Shown here in pieces: positions 1-8,437 of a stretch of 35,152 bases of DNA. The position numbers and the translations under genes are program-made. Origin of the DNA: Gemmatimonadota bacterium. Its GTDB lineage: Bacteria > Gemmatimonadota > Gemmatimonadetes > Longimicrobiales > RSA9. The notes under the pieces are model-generated. The model did no database searches, was not told the origin of the DNA, and saw nothing but the letters and a program-made list of their open reading frames with translations. Position 1 is the stretch's first letter, and every line of letters begins with the position of its first letter. Where the stretch lies: the NCBI GenBank assembly GCA_039715185.1, contig JBDLIA010000028.1, positions 1 to 35,152 on the forward strand, read 5' to 3'.

Positions 1-1407
1 CCCGTGGCGATCGACTACTACCTGTCTCTGCGCTGCATCCCGCCGCCCCTGACGATGCTGCGGGGGGTGCGGAAGCTGGCGGCCGGCCACCTGCTCTTCT
101 GGCGCGACGGCGAGGTGCGGACCGAGCGCTACTGGGGGCTTTCGTTCGCGCCCGATGAGTCGCGCTCGGACGCCTCTTGGGTGGAGGAGCTGGAGGCCCG
201 CCTGGACGACGCGGTACGGTCGCACATGGTGAGCGACGTGCCGGTGGGCGCCTTTCTGTCGGGGGGACTCGACTCGGGCGCCGTGGTGGCGGGAATGGCG
301 CGCAATTCAGAGGCGGCGTTCGCCACGTTCTGCGTCGGGTCCGACGAGGTTACCTTCGACGAGCGCGAGCACGCCCGCGCGGTCGCGGCGCACTGCGGCA
401 CGACCCACCACGAGGACTCCGTGGGGCCCGGCCTGATAGGCGATGTCCGCCGTATGGTGGCAGCGCTCGACGAGCCCTCCGATCCCATCTCCGCGTGCCT
501 GTTCGAGGCTGCGCGGCTCGCCTCCCGGCACGTCAAGGTGGTGCTCACGGGCGACGGCGGCGACGAGGTGTTCGCGGGGTTCGACCGGTACGCGGCTTTC
601 GACAGGGTAGGCAGATACGCGGCCCTGCCGAGGTGGCTGCGGGAGGGCGTGCTACGACCCATGATCCGGCGCATTCCGCAGGAGTTCGGCTACAAGAGCC
701 TGCCCCAGAGGGCGCGCTGGCTGGACGCCGTGTCCGCCGCGGACCCCGCGCGGCGGTACGCGCGCATGACGACCTTCTTCCGCTTCGGAGAAGCGGAGAA
801 GCAGTGGCTGTACGGACCCGCGCTCGCCGGGCCCCTGAAGGGCGCCGACGCCGAGGCGGCCGTGGCCGAGCCGTTCCGCGCCGCGGACGCCCGGGATGCG
901 CTGCACCGCATGATCTCGGCGGACCTGCTCACGCGCCTCCCCGAGCACACGCTCATGCTGGCCGACCGCACGAGCATGGCGCACGGACTGGAGGCCCGCG
1001 CCCCGCTGCTGGATCACGAGCTCGCGGAATTCACGTCTCGCATGCCCGCCCGCCTGAAAGCCGAGCGCGGCAGAACGAAGATCGCGCTCCGGCGCGCGGT
1101 GCGTGACTGGCTTCCCGCCAAGATCGTCTCACGTCCGAAGCAGGGGTTCATGTTCCCCGTCGCTTTCTGGCTGGACCGGGATCGATTGAACACAGTGCGC
1201 GACTCCCTCGCGCGCGGGCCCCTGGTGCGGGCGGCGTGGATCCGCGAAGAAGCCCTGGACCGGCTCGTGCGGGAACACCTCGCGAGACGCGAGGACCACC
1301 ACGTCCGTCTCTGGATGCTCCTGAATCTGGATGCGTGGTATCGCATCTTCGTCGACGATGACCCGGCGACCGTCCCCCGGTCGCCCCAAGCACAGGTGAA
1401 CGCATGA
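1..1407 (+). CDS. asnB: Asparagine synthase-like glutamine amidotransferase, C-terminal part (5' end outside window)
   Basis: The reading frame is open from base 1, so the start and most of the N-terminal glutaminase domain lie upstream. What remains begins with the end of the glutaminase domain (a segment resembling 'GVRKLAAGHLLFWRDG') and then the whole synthetase domain. The ATP-pyrophosphatase loop SGGLDS is near residue 87, followed by TGDGGDEVFAGF and, further on, SMAHGLEARAPLLDHE and PKQGFMFPVAFWL, all typical of AsnB. The family moves glutamine-derived ammonia onto an AMP-activated carboxylate. As the first visible gene of a glycan cluster, this copy may amidate a sugar carboxylate such as a uronic acid instead of making free asparagine; that role is inference. 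It overlaps the next gene by four bases (ATGA). Confidence 0.9.
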   Translation, partial: PVAIDYYLSLRCIPPPLTMLRGVRKLAAGHLLFWRDGEVRTERYWGLSFAPDESRSDASWVEELEARLDDAVRSHMVSDVPVGAFLSGGLDSGAVVAGMARNSEAAFATFCVGSDEVTFDEREHARAVAAHCGTTHHEDSVGPGLIGDVRRMVAALDEPSDPISACLFEAARLASRHVKVVLTGDGGDEVFAGFDRYAAFDRVGRYAALPRWLREGVLRPMIRRIPQEFGYKSLPQRARWLDAVSAADPARRYARMTTFFRFGEAEKQWLYGPALAGPLKGADAEAAVAEPFRAADARDALHRMISADLLTRLPEHTLMLADRTSMAHGLEARAPLLDHELAEFTSRMPARLKAERGRTKIALRRAVRDWLPAKIVSRPKQGFMFPVAFWLDRDRLNTVRDSLARGPLVRAAWIREEALDRLVREHLARREDHHVRLWMLLNLDAWYRIFVDDDPATVPRSPQAQVNA

Positions 1408-2240
1408 TCGGGACACGGTCGCGGGAGGCCGCGCTGGATCCGCAGCTCGAGCGGACCAGCGCGTCGGTGAGGGACTACTGGGACGCCCACACGCTGGGGT
1501 TCCAGTACGTGTCGGATGAGAGCATCGAGGTCGGGACGCCGGCGTTCTTCGACCACATCCGGCCCTGGATGAATCCGTACAAGTTCCCCTGGATAATGGA
1601 CCGGATCGAGCGAGAGTCGGCCGGGCTGCGGGGCAAGACGCTGCTCGAGATCGGCTGCGGCATGGGCTACGACAGCCTCGAATTCCTGAAGCGCGGCGTG
1701 CGGGTCACGGCGACGGATCTGACTCCGAACGCGGTCCGCATCGCCGAGCGCCATTTCGAAGTCGAGGGTGTGCGGGCGGACGACGTGCGCGTGGAAAACG
1801 CTCTCTCTCTGTCGTTCCCCGACGAGACCTTCGACGCGGTCTGGTCCAACGGCGTGCTGCACGCCACCGGAAACACCGAGAGGGCCATCGCCGAGGCGCG
1901 GAGGGTGCTCAAGACCGGCGGCCGGGCGATCATCTCGCACTTCTACCGCAAGCCTTCGTGGATGTGGACGATCCACCGGCTGGGCCGCGAGAACATCGAG
2001 TACAAGGAAGAGGACCCGCCGGTGAACCAGTTCTATACCGACGAGGAAATCCTCGCCATGTTCAAGGGCTTCCGGATCGAGGAAGCAACGCACGAGCACC
2101 ACAGGGCGCTGCCGGCGAAGCGAAGCGGGCTCAAGGCTGCGCTTTATCACTACGGCTTCAAGCCGCTTTACAACGCGCTGCCCGAACGCACGGCGCTCAA
2201 GTGGGCCTACAAACTCTCCGTCACAGCGGTCAAGGTGTAG
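1404..2240 (+). CDS. Class I SAM-dependent methyltransferase
   Basis: The 278-residue protein has a full Rossmann methyltransferase core. Motif I LEIGCGMGYD is at about residues 81-90, an acidic residue in TATDLT near 105 should bind the SAM ribose, and WSNGVLHATGN and the VLKTGGRAIIS strand follow. The N-terminal 70 residues (YWDAHTLGFQYVSDE) and the C-terminal part, which carries several Lys/Arg residues, probably set the substrate. It starts at an ATG that overlaps the stop of the amidotransferase and ends 22 bases before the next gene. In this operon it probably methylates a sugar or glycan intermediate, but the acceptor cannot be read from the sequence. A quinone or lipid substrate is possible but less likely given the neighbours. 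Confidence 0.85.
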   Translation: MIGTRSREAALDPQLERTSASVRDYWDAHTLGFQYVSDESIEVGTPAFFDHIRPWMNPYKFPWIMDRIERESAGLRGKTLLEIGCGMGYDSLEFLKRGVRVTATDLTPNAVRIAERHFEVEGVRADDVRVENALSLSFPDETFDAVWSNGVLHATGNTERAIAEARRVLKTGGRAIISHFYRKPSWMWTIHRLGRENIEYKEEDPPVNQFYTDEEILAMFKGFRIEEATHEHHRALPAKRSGLKAALYHYGFKPLYNALPERTALKWAYKLSVTAVKV

Positions 2241-2262
2241 CGGGCGGTAGGGGGACACACCC

Positions 2263-3366
2263 ATGCGAATCGGCCTGATGCTGCGCGCACTGGATGAAAG
2301 AGGCGGGGTCGGCGTTTACGCGCGCAACCTAACAGAGGAACTGCTGGCGCTGGACAGGCACAACCATTACGTGCTTCTGTACCGCAGCGCCGAGCAACTA
2401 GGGCGGTTTTCGCACTATCCCAACGTTACCGAGCGGGTAGTGCGCGCGCCGGGCAAAGCGCTTTGGGACCAGATTGCGGTTCCCTGGCGGCTGTGGCGGG
2501 ACCGCGTGGACGTGGTGTTCCACCCCAAGTTCACGGTCCCTCTTCTGGCCCCGTGTCCGTCTCTCATGGTGCTGCACGGAGCGGGCTGGTTTCTGACGGA
2601 CTTCTTTGGGAAGTGGGACGTGCGTTACGTCAAGCTGGTCATGCCCCTCTACCTACGTCGGGCGACAAAGGTGCTGGCGGTATCGCCGGCCACCAAGGAA
2701 ACCTTCAACGCAGTCTTCAACCTCCCGGATGGCCTGATCCAGACCGTCTATTTCGGTCCGGCCAGCCATTTCAGGCGCGTCGAGAACCCCGATCGCCTGG
2801 CCGAAGTCCGCGCTCGCTACGACCTGCCTGACCGTTTCGTCTTCACGCTGACCAAGGCAAACGGCGGCGAGCGCAAGAATATCGCGGGAATCCTGGAAGC
2901 CTTCCGCCTCCTGCATTTGCGGACCGGCGGCAAACTCGTCATCGGGGGCAAGGGCTGCGAGCGATTCTCGGAGGACTACGGCGTATCCGAGCAAAGCTAT
3001 GGACCGGATGTCCTGTTTCCCGGTTGGATCTCTCAGGAGGATCTGCCTGCTGTTTATTCCCTGGCAGACGTCTTCCTGTATCCCTCCAACCTGGAGTCCG
3101 CATCGATCCCACTCATGGAGGCCATGGCGTGCGGAACGCCCATTGTGACGTCGAGGGTGCCAGACATGATGAATGTCGCGGACAACGCCGCTGTCTTCGT
3201 CGACCCAGCGCGCCCCGATGAGATCGCGGAGGCGACGCAGAGGGTGCTCGAGGATCCCGAGCTGGCCCACCGCCTCGGGGAGCGGGGTCTGGCACGCTCC
3301 AGCATCTTCAGCTGGAAGAAATGCGCTCAAGAGACTCTGGACCTCATAGAGGCAGCGGCCGCGTGA
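2263..3366 (+). CDS. Glycosyltransferase family 4 (GT-B fold)
   Basis: A 367-residue retaining glycosyltransferase. The N-terminal domain opens with MRIGLMLRALDERGGVGVYARNL, a typical donor/acceptor Rossmann start with a Gly-rich loop. The C-terminal domain holds LTKANGGERKNIAGILEAF, where the K/R residues normally contact the nucleotide-sugar phosphates, and the E-x7-E motif in YPSNLESASIPLMEAMACG. The ATG is preceded by an AGGGGG ribosome binding site at good spacing. It sits 22 bases after the methyltransferase and 19 bases before the next gene, so co-transcription is likely. It presumably adds one hexose-type sugar to the lipid-linked glycan at the cytoplasmic membrane face; the sugar is unknown. 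Confidence 0.9.
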   Translation: MRIGLMLRALDERGGVGVYARNLTEELLALDRHNHYVLLYRSAEQLGRFSHYPNVTERVVRAPGKALWDQIAVPWRLWRDRVDVVFHPKFTVPLLAPCPSLMVLHGAGWFLTDFFGKWDVRYVKLVMPLYLRRATKVLAVSPATKETFNAVFNLPDGLIQTVYFGPASHFRRVENPDRLAEVRARYDLPDRFVFTLTKANGGERKNIAGILEAFRLLHLRTGGKLVIGGKGCERFSEDYGVSEQSYGPDVLFPGWISQEDLPAVYSLADVFLYPSNLESASIPLMEAMACGTPIVTSRVPDMMNVADNAAVFVDPARPDEIAEATQRVLEDPELAHRLGERGLARSSIFSWKKCAQETLDLIEAAAA

Positions 3367-3385
3367 GCCGATCGCGGGGCAGGGA

Positions 3386-5134
3386 ATGCGCTCTTGTGCG
3401 GGACTGCACGGACGCGTCGGAGCGGGCCGGCAACGAGCCTTCGGCGACCGTGGAGGCCAATCCCATCGGTGCCTCGAGCCGTCCGTGACACCTGCGCCCC
3501 CCCGCACCGAGCAAGAGCCGGGCGCGCGCGGGCTCGGTGCCTTCCCGGGTCCCGTTCTCGTTCTCGCGCCGCATATGGATGACGAGACGCTCGCGTGCGG
3601 GCGCCTCTTGGCCGCGCTGGCGACCGCCGGGCGGACCATCCACATCCTATACGCCACGGATGGCGCCCGGTCTCCCCGCGTACGCGAGGACGACGCGCAA
3701 GCCGTCGTGCGGTCGAGAGCTCGCGAGGCCCACTGCGCCGCCGCCGCCTTGGGCCTTTCGGCGCATCGGCTTTCATTCCTCGCGCTGCCCGATGGGAGCC
3801 TCGCCCGCCACACAGTGTCGCTTACACGCGGCGTCGGTCGCTTGTGGGACGGCGTGCGACCCGGCTCCGTGCTGCTACCCTTTCGCTATGACCGCCACCC
3901 CGATCACCTGGCGTTGCATCGCGCGGCGCTCGCGTGCGCTGGTCGCGCTCCCGGACGGCCGGTGCTGTGGGAGTACTTCGTTTACTACCGTTGGCGCCTG
4001 GTGCCTGGCGGGGACGTGCGACGTTGCGTGCGGGAGGACGTGATCCATGAGCCGGCAACGCTCGTGTTCTCCGAGCACAAGCGGCGTGCCCTTGAGTGTT
4101 ATCGCACGCAGACGACCGTCTGGGCACCGGGACAACGGCGGGCCATCATCCCCCAGAGCCGGGTGGAGGAAGTGAGCACGGCGCCCGAACTGTTTGCAAA
4201 GATGGAGGCGGGCGGTCGCTCGCCCCTTGCGCCCGGCGTTAGATCCTGGGTACGCGTGACGCACCGCCTGGAGCCGAAGCTCAAGCAAATCAAGGACACG
4301 GCGGCCGACATGGCCCATGGCGCTGTCACGATGCGGCGGGGCCGCCGATCCCGGCGGCTGGCGCCTGCCGACGGCGCGGCCAGCGAGGTCCCGCCGCCAA
4401 CGCGCGTAGTGGTCTTCGCGAGCCCGTTCCCCCTGCCCGCAGAATGGCTTTTCCTCGCCCGGGTCGATGCGCACCCGAAGCTTGAGCTCACGGGCGTGCT
4501 GTGCCGTGGATCGGGCACCGGCGGCAGGGAGCGCATGGTGGACGCCTGGCGACGGCGGGGATGGCTCGCGCCGGCGGTGCTCCTGGCCGACTACGGTCGG
4601 CGATACCTGCAGCGCGCGGGACCCGATCGAGCGACACGCGTTCGCCTTCGACGTCGATTCCGAGTCGCACCGAACGTACATGCGCCGGACGTTCTTCGGT
4701 GGGCCGAGTCGTTGAGGCCGGACATCGGGGTCGTGTACGGCGGCCCGATCCTGAAGCCCGAACTGTTCGATATTCCCACGCGGGGCACGCTGGGCGTGCA
4801 CCACGGACAGCTTCCGGAATATAGGGGCAAGAAGACCATCTTCTGGGCGATGTTCAACGGTGAGAAGAGCGCCGGCGTAACGATCCAGAAGATCAACACC
4901 GGGTTGGACACCGGCGAGGTGATTCGCGAAGGTGCGGTCCGGATTCGCGGCCGGTCCTACGGCGCAGTTTCCCGCGAGGTCCAAGCGCTCGGAGTAGACC
5001 TCCTGCTCGACGCGATTCTTGCCAAAGGGCAGACCGGATCCGGGACGAGCCGTGGAAGCGGTGGCATGTTGTATCGCGACCCGAGTGCAGCCGACATCGC
5101 GCGCTTTGTCGTGAGCCGATTCAGGAGCAGGTGA
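3386..5134 (+). CDS. Two-domain fusion: PIG-L (LmbE) deacetylase plus formyltransferase
   Basis: One uninterrupted frame joins two enzymes. From the ATG at 3386, residues 56-240 form a PIG-L zinc deacetylase: APHMDDE at 61-67 and RHPDH at 170-174 supply the His/Asp/His zinc ligands and the catalytic Asp; the usual Pro of AHPDDE is Met. A linker with many Arg, Ala and Pro residues spans roughly 300-338. Residues 339-545 form a formyltransferase of the methionyl-tRNA/sugar N-formyltransferase type: GVHHGQLPEYRG at 470-481 and GLDTGE at 506-511. Known families suggest removal of an N-acetyl group followed by N-formylation of the freed amine on a sugar; that coupling is inference. The first 33 residues are low-complexity, so the in-frame GTG at 3485 (549 residues) may be the true start. 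The formyltransferase half lacks the usual catalytic Asn. Confidence 0.85.
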   Translation: MRSCAGLHGRVGAGRQRAFGDRGGQSHRCLEPSVTPAPPRTEQEPGARGLGAFPGPVLVLAPHMDDETLACGRLLAALATAGRTIHILYATDGARSPRVREDDAQAVVRSRAREAHCAAAALGLSAHRLSFLALPDGSLARHTVSLTRGVGRLWDGVRPGSVLLPFRYDRHPDHLALHRAALACAGRAPGRPVLWEYFVYYRWRLVPGGDVRRCVREDVIHEPATLVFSEHKRRALECYRTQTTVWAPGQRRAIIPQSRVEEVSTAPELFAKMEAGGRSPLAPGVRSWVRVTHRLEPKLKQIKDTAADMAHGAVTMRRGRRSRRLAPADGAASEVPPPTRVVVFASPFPLPAEWLFLARVDAHPKLELTGVLCRGSGTGGRERMVDAWRRRGWLAPAVLLADYGRRYLQRAGPDRATRVRLRRRFRVAPNVHAPDVLRWAESLRPDIGVVYGGPILKPELFDIPTRGTLGVHHGQLPEYRGKKTIFWAMFNGEKSAGVTIQKINTGLDTGEVIREGAVRIRGRSYGAVSREVQALGVDLLLDAILAKGQTGSGTSRGSGGMLYRDPSAADIARFVVSRFRSR

Positions 5135-5532
5135 GCGTTGCGTTGCCACATCGCCTGTCGCGCCGAGACCAGCCGCCCGGAGATCGCGGTGCGGTGTCGC
5201 GAACGCATGAGCGAGGCCAATCGCGCGCCATTCCGGGGCCTTCGCGAAGGGAAAGGTGTCGCTCAGTCGCGCGATCGGGTCGACGCCGGCTGGCACGCGA
5301 TGTGGAGTAGGATTGAGAACCAGTGCGTGCGGCAATCCAGTGCCGCGCGACCTCGCGCAAACACGGGGATCAGCGTTGGCCAGCGATAGGGCATTTCGAA
5401 TCGGACCCATGCCGCGGGCTCTCGGTGAGCACGGGGCGGTGAGAGCCTGCGTCCGATGTCCAGCGGTGAGGGAGCCGACCACCCGGCGGCGCACTCTGCG
5501 CGGCGCCGGGCGAGAGCGACGGAGCTGACACA
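5135..5532 (+). other. 398-base gap without a supported gene
   Basis: This is the only long break in an otherwise overlapping plus-strand operon. Short open frames exist on both strands, but none has a recognisable motif, a good ribosome binding site or homology I can name. The last 50 bases hold a strong hairpin just before the next gene. The gap could hold an internal promoter, a leader RNA or the decayed remains of a gene. No convincing -35/-10 pair was seen. Confidence 0.5.
5482..5510 (+). promoter_or_regulatory. GC-rich hairpin upstream of the methyltransferase start
   Basis: An inverted repeat pairs CCCGGCG (5482-5488) with CGCCGGG (5504-5510). Inside it GCGCA (5489-5493) pairs with TGCGC (5497-5501) around a CTC loop, leaving a two-base GG bulge. 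It ends 22 bases before a TTG start that has a GGAG at 5521-5524. No T-run follows, so it is a poor intrinsic terminator. It could be a leader structure affecting translation or mRNA stability; function is unproven. Confidence 0.4.
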
Positions 5533-6279
5533 TTGGGTATCACCCGGTCCCTCTTCCGCCGCTTCGTGCCGTCCTCCATCCGCAGGCGCCTGACGCGGCT
5601 GGCGGTCCACCCTCCGGTTGGCTCGGTCGACTTCGGCGACCTTCGGGTGACGCGGCCGATCAGCACCAACTGGGGGTATGACAGAGGCACGCCGATCGAC
5701 CGCCACTACATTGAGCGCTTCCTGGAGGCCCACGCCCGCGACATTCGCGGACGCGCCCTCGAGGTGAAGGACGACACGTACGTGAGTCGATTCGGCGTCG
5801 CGGTGGAAAGCGTGGACACGCTGCTACCGCACCGCGAGGGGAGCGCCACGGTCGTCGCTGACCTGACCCGACCCGAGCAGCTACCGGCGGATACGTACGA
5901 TTGCTTCGTGTGCACCCAGGTTCTCCAGTTCATCGACGACGTGGCGGCCGCAATAGCGGGGTGCCGGAGGGTCCTCCGTCCGGGCGGAGTCCTGCTCGTC
6001 ACCGTGCCCGCGATTTCGCGCACCGAAGGAGCTCCCGAGGACTCTTCCGGGGACTACTGGCGCTTCACGCCCCGTTCGGCGGAGCGTCTGTTCGGCGCCG
6101 ACTTCGGCCCGGACGCCGTCCGGGTCAGCCTGTACGGCAACGTGCTGAGCGCCACCGCCTTCCTGCACGGTCTGGCGGCCGAGGAGTTGACGGCCGCGGA
6201 GTTGGACCTCGCCGACCCCGAGTTTCCGGTCATTGTGGGAATCCGGGCCCAGGTCGGCCCGGAGTCGGCGAACCCGTGA
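5533..6279 (+). CDS. SAM-dependent methyltransferase-like protein with altered motif I
   Basis: A 248-residue protein. Its fold is shown by DCFVCTQVLQFIDDV followed by CRRVLRPGGVLLVTVPA, the motif II/III region of class I methyltransferases. The glycine-rich motif I is not classical: ALEVKDDTYVSRFG near residues 75-88 stands where LEIGCGxG is expected. DYWRFTPRSAERLF near 175 is common in methyltransferases of glycan clusters. The start is a TTG with GGAG eight bases upstream; no ATG or GTG fits well. It overlaps the following deacetylase by four bases (GTGA). It may methylate a glycan or nucleotide-sugar, or the changed motif may mean reduced or different activity. Confidence 0.75.
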   Translation: MGITRSLFRRFVPSSIRRRLTRLAVHPPVGSVDFGDLRVTRPISTNWGYDRGTPIDRHYIERFLEAHARDIRGRALEVKDDTYVSRFGVAVESVDTLLPHREGSATVVADLTRPEQLPADTYDCFVCTQVLQFIDDVAAAIAGCRRVLRPGGVLLVTVPAISRTEGAPEDSSGDYWRFTPRSAERLFGADFGPDAVRVSLYGNVLSATAFLHGLAAEELTAAELDLADPEFPVIVGIRAQVGPESANP

Positions 6280-7205
6280 GGGGTGTCGGCGTGGCGCGGC
6301 GATTCCTGCGTCGACGGCTGGACCGTTGGCGGCGAGGGGCCTTCATCCTCCTCTACCATCGAGTCGAGGACGATGGCCCGGATCCGTTCGGGATCCGCGT
6401 GACTCCCGCCCGGTTCGAGGAGCAGCTCGCCATGCTGCGCGACCGCTGGACGATCGTGCCCATGGCCGACCTCGTGCGGGCGCTGCGCTCCGGCAGGGAC
6501 GTGCGTGGGTGGGTGGCCATCACCTTCGATGACGGCTACGAGGACAACCTCAGGTTGGCTCTGCCCGCGCTGCGTGAAGCGGGGCTACCGGCCACGGTTT
6601 TCGTCGTGTCCGACGAGCTCGGGCGGCGCTTCTGGTGGGACCGGCTCACCAACCTCTGGGCGACGCGGCGCGGCGCCCCGGACACCGGCGAGTTCTTCGC
6701 GCTGCACCGGCGGCTGCGGGGCACCGAGCCGGGAGCCCGCGATCGTGAGCTGGACGCGCTGGCCTCCGAGCCGGCGCTGGCTGGCACGCAAACCGCCTCG
6801 GGCCGTCCGCCGCGCGCGATGACCGACTCCGAGGTCGCCGAGCTCGCCGCCAGCGGACTCGTCGAGATCGGAGCACACACGCGCAACCACCCCTTCCTCC
6901 CGGACCTGACTCGGGAGCGCCAAGAGCGGGAGATCGGCGGCGCCAAGGTCGTGCTGGAGGAAGTCATCGGCCGACCGGTGCCCGGTATGTCGTACCCGTA
7001 CGGCGGATTCGACGGCGCCAGCGTGGTTGCCGCCGGGAAAGCCAGCTTCGACTACGCTTGCGCCGCCGCCCCCGGCGTGTGCACAACCGCTTCGCCCCTC
7101 CTGAGCCTGCCCCGCGTCACCGCTCTCGACTGGTCGGGGGACGAGCTCGACACCCATCTCCGCGCGCGCGCTCCCGGCTCGGCTCGGCCCGGGAGCCGGC
7201 CGTGA
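6276..7205 (+). CDS. Polysaccharide deacetylase (NodB/CE4 family)
   Basis: The chosen GTG at 6276 overlaps the upstream stop as GTGA and gives 309 residues; the frame stays open further upstream, but that part runs through the methyltransferase in another frame. AFILLYHRVEDDG at about 22-34 is the usual opening strand of the NodB domain. Catalytic motif 1 TFDDGYEDN is at 83-91 and metal-binding motif 2 HTRNH at 201-205. MSYPYGGFD further on matches motif 3. CE4 enzymes hydrolyse N- or O-acetyl groups on sugars with a divalent metal. No signal peptide is seen: the N-terminus is Arg-rich (RRFLRRRLDRWRR), so it probably acts in the cytoplasm or at the inner membrane on lipid-linked glycan. The start might instead be the GTG at 6291. 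Confidence 0.85.
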   Translation: MRGVGVARRFLRRRLDRWRRGAFILLYHRVEDDGPDPFGIRVTPARFEEQLAMLRDRWTIVPMADLVRALRSGRDVRGWVAITFDDGYEDNLRLALPALREAGLPATVFVVSDELGRRFWWDRLTNLWATRRGAPDTGEFFALHRRLRGTEPGARDRELDALASEPALAGTQTASGRPPRAMTDSEVAELAASGLVEIGAHTRNHPFLPDLTRERQEREIGGAKVVLEEVIGRPVPGMSYPYGGFDGASVVAAGKASFDYACAAAPGVCTTASPLLSLPRVTALDWSGDELDTHLRARAPGSARPGSRP

Positions 7206-8437
7206 CGCGGGCGCTCCGCATCGTCCTGCTGACCGAGACCTACGCGCCGCAAGTGGGAGGCGCGGAGACCCAGGCGCGCCTGCTGGCCGAAGGCCTCGCG
7301 GCCCGCGGGCACCGGTTGCTGGTCGTGACCCGCCGTACCAGCCGCGACCTGCCCCGCCGCGAGGTTCTGCTCGGCGTGCGCGTACGGCGCGTGGGCCCGG
7401 TGGGCTCGCATCACCTGCTCAAGTGGGGCTTGGTTGGCAGCGTCCCGCCGGGCGCGCTGGGCGCCCTGCGAAGCGCCGACGTTCTCTTTGTCTCAGGCCT
7501 GAGAGTGCTAGGGATCCCGGTCCGGCTCACGTCCCTTGCCGCGCGCGTCCCTTGCGTGCTCAAATCGGACAATAATGGCGAGCTTTCAGGGGCTTTCTTC
7601 GAGCGCGGCCTGCGGAGGCTCCGGTTGCGCACCGACAGCGCCGCCGTGCGCATCGCCATCGCCGCGCGCAACCGGCTGCTCCGTGGGGCCAACGCCTGGG
7701 TGGCAATTTCCGAGGACATAGCGACCGAGTACGAGTCTCACGGCGTGCCGGCCCCTCGCATCCACCGCATTCCCAACGGCGTGGATACCGAGCGCTTTCG
7801 ACCTGCCTCCGAGCAGGACCGCGCCGCGCTGCGTAGGCGGCTCGGCCTCCCCGCAAGGGCACCGGTGGCGATCTACACGGGGCGACTCGTGTCCTACAAG
7901 GGGCTGCCCGAGCTACTCGAGGCGTGGCGCTCCGTGCTGCGCCTCCACCCCGATGCGATTCTCCTGCTCGTGGGGCCTGGGGGCCTGGACATCCACAACT
8001 GCGAAGCCGAACTCCGCGGATTCGTGGATCTGCACGAGATGGCAGAAAGCGTGCGCTTCACAGGCGTCGTCGACGCGGTAGAGGACTACCTGCGCGCGGC
8101 TGACGTCTTCGCGCTGCCGTCGCGCAACGAGGCGTTCGGGTTGTCGCTCGTTGAGGCCATGGCGTGCGGGTTGCCGTGCGTGGCCACCCCGGTGGGGGCC
8201 ATGAGAGAGATCGTGCGCGACGGGGACAGCGGCCTGTTGGTGCGCGCGGGCGATCCTGAGGCTCTTGCGCGGGCGCTGGCCGACCTGCTGGCGGGCGGGC
8301 CGGAGTCCCTGGCAATGGGGGCCAGGGCGGCGGAGTCTGTCCGCGGGCGCTTCGGGGCGAACGCCGTCATCGGGGCCTACGAGGATCTCTTCCGGCGGGT
8401 GTCGGCTCGTGTGACGGCGCAGGAGGAGCTTGCGTGA
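7202..8437 (+). CDS. Glycosyltransferase family 4 (GT-B fold)
   Basis: From the GTG at 7202, which overlaps the deacetylase stop (GTGA), the protein is 411 residues. It begins RIVLLTETYAPQVGGAETQA, a standard GT4 N-terminal strand and Gly loop. The central segment IPNGVDTERFRP and the donor-binding strand AIYTGRLVSYKGLPELLEAW are highly typical. The E-x7-E motif is in PSRNEAFGLSLVEAMACGLP. A longer in-frame reading from 7058 lies over the upstream gene and was rejected. The protein should transfer a sugar from a nucleotide-sugar to the growing glycan with retention of configuration; donor and linkage are unknown. It is translationally coupled to the sulfotransferase that follows. Confidence 0.9.
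   Translation: MTRALRIVLLTETYAPQVGGAETQARLLAEGLAARGHRLLVVTRRTSRDLPRREVLLGVRVRRVGPVGSHHLLKWGLVGSVPPGALGALRSADVLFVSGLRVLGIPVRLTSLAARVPCVLKSDNNGELSGAFFERGLRRLRLRTDSAAVRIAIAARNRLLRGANAWVAISEDIATEYESHGVPAPRIHRIPNGVDTERFRPASEQDRAALRRRLGLPARAPVAIYTGRLVSYKGLPELLEAWRSVLRLHPDAILLLVGPGGLDIHNCEAELRGFVDLHEMAESVRFTGVVDAVEDYLRAADVFALPSRNEAFGLSLVEAMACGLPCVATPVGAMREIVRDGDSGLLVRAGDPEALARALADLLAGGPESLAMGARAAESVRGRFGANAVIGAYEDLFRRVSARVTAQEELA

Noticed and set aside
5230-5420. Possible promoter elements such as TTGAGA or TTGGCC in the gap
   Set aside because: No matching -10 hexamer at proper spacing.
5138-5528. Short plus-strand open frames in the gap (83 and 90 codons)
   Set aside because: No ribosome binding site, no recognisable motif and composition like random GC-rich frames.
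3875-5533. A 552-codon open frame on the minus strand opposite the deacetylase/formyltransferase gene
   Set aside because: Shadow of the plus-strand gene in high-GC sequence; its translation shows no domain, while the plus strand carries clear enzyme motifs.
5901-7205. Extended starts for the polysaccharide deacetylase (5901) and the following GT4 (7058)
   Set aside because: The extra parts lie over the preceding genes in another frame; GTGA overlaps at 6276 and 7202 agree with the start of conserved domains.
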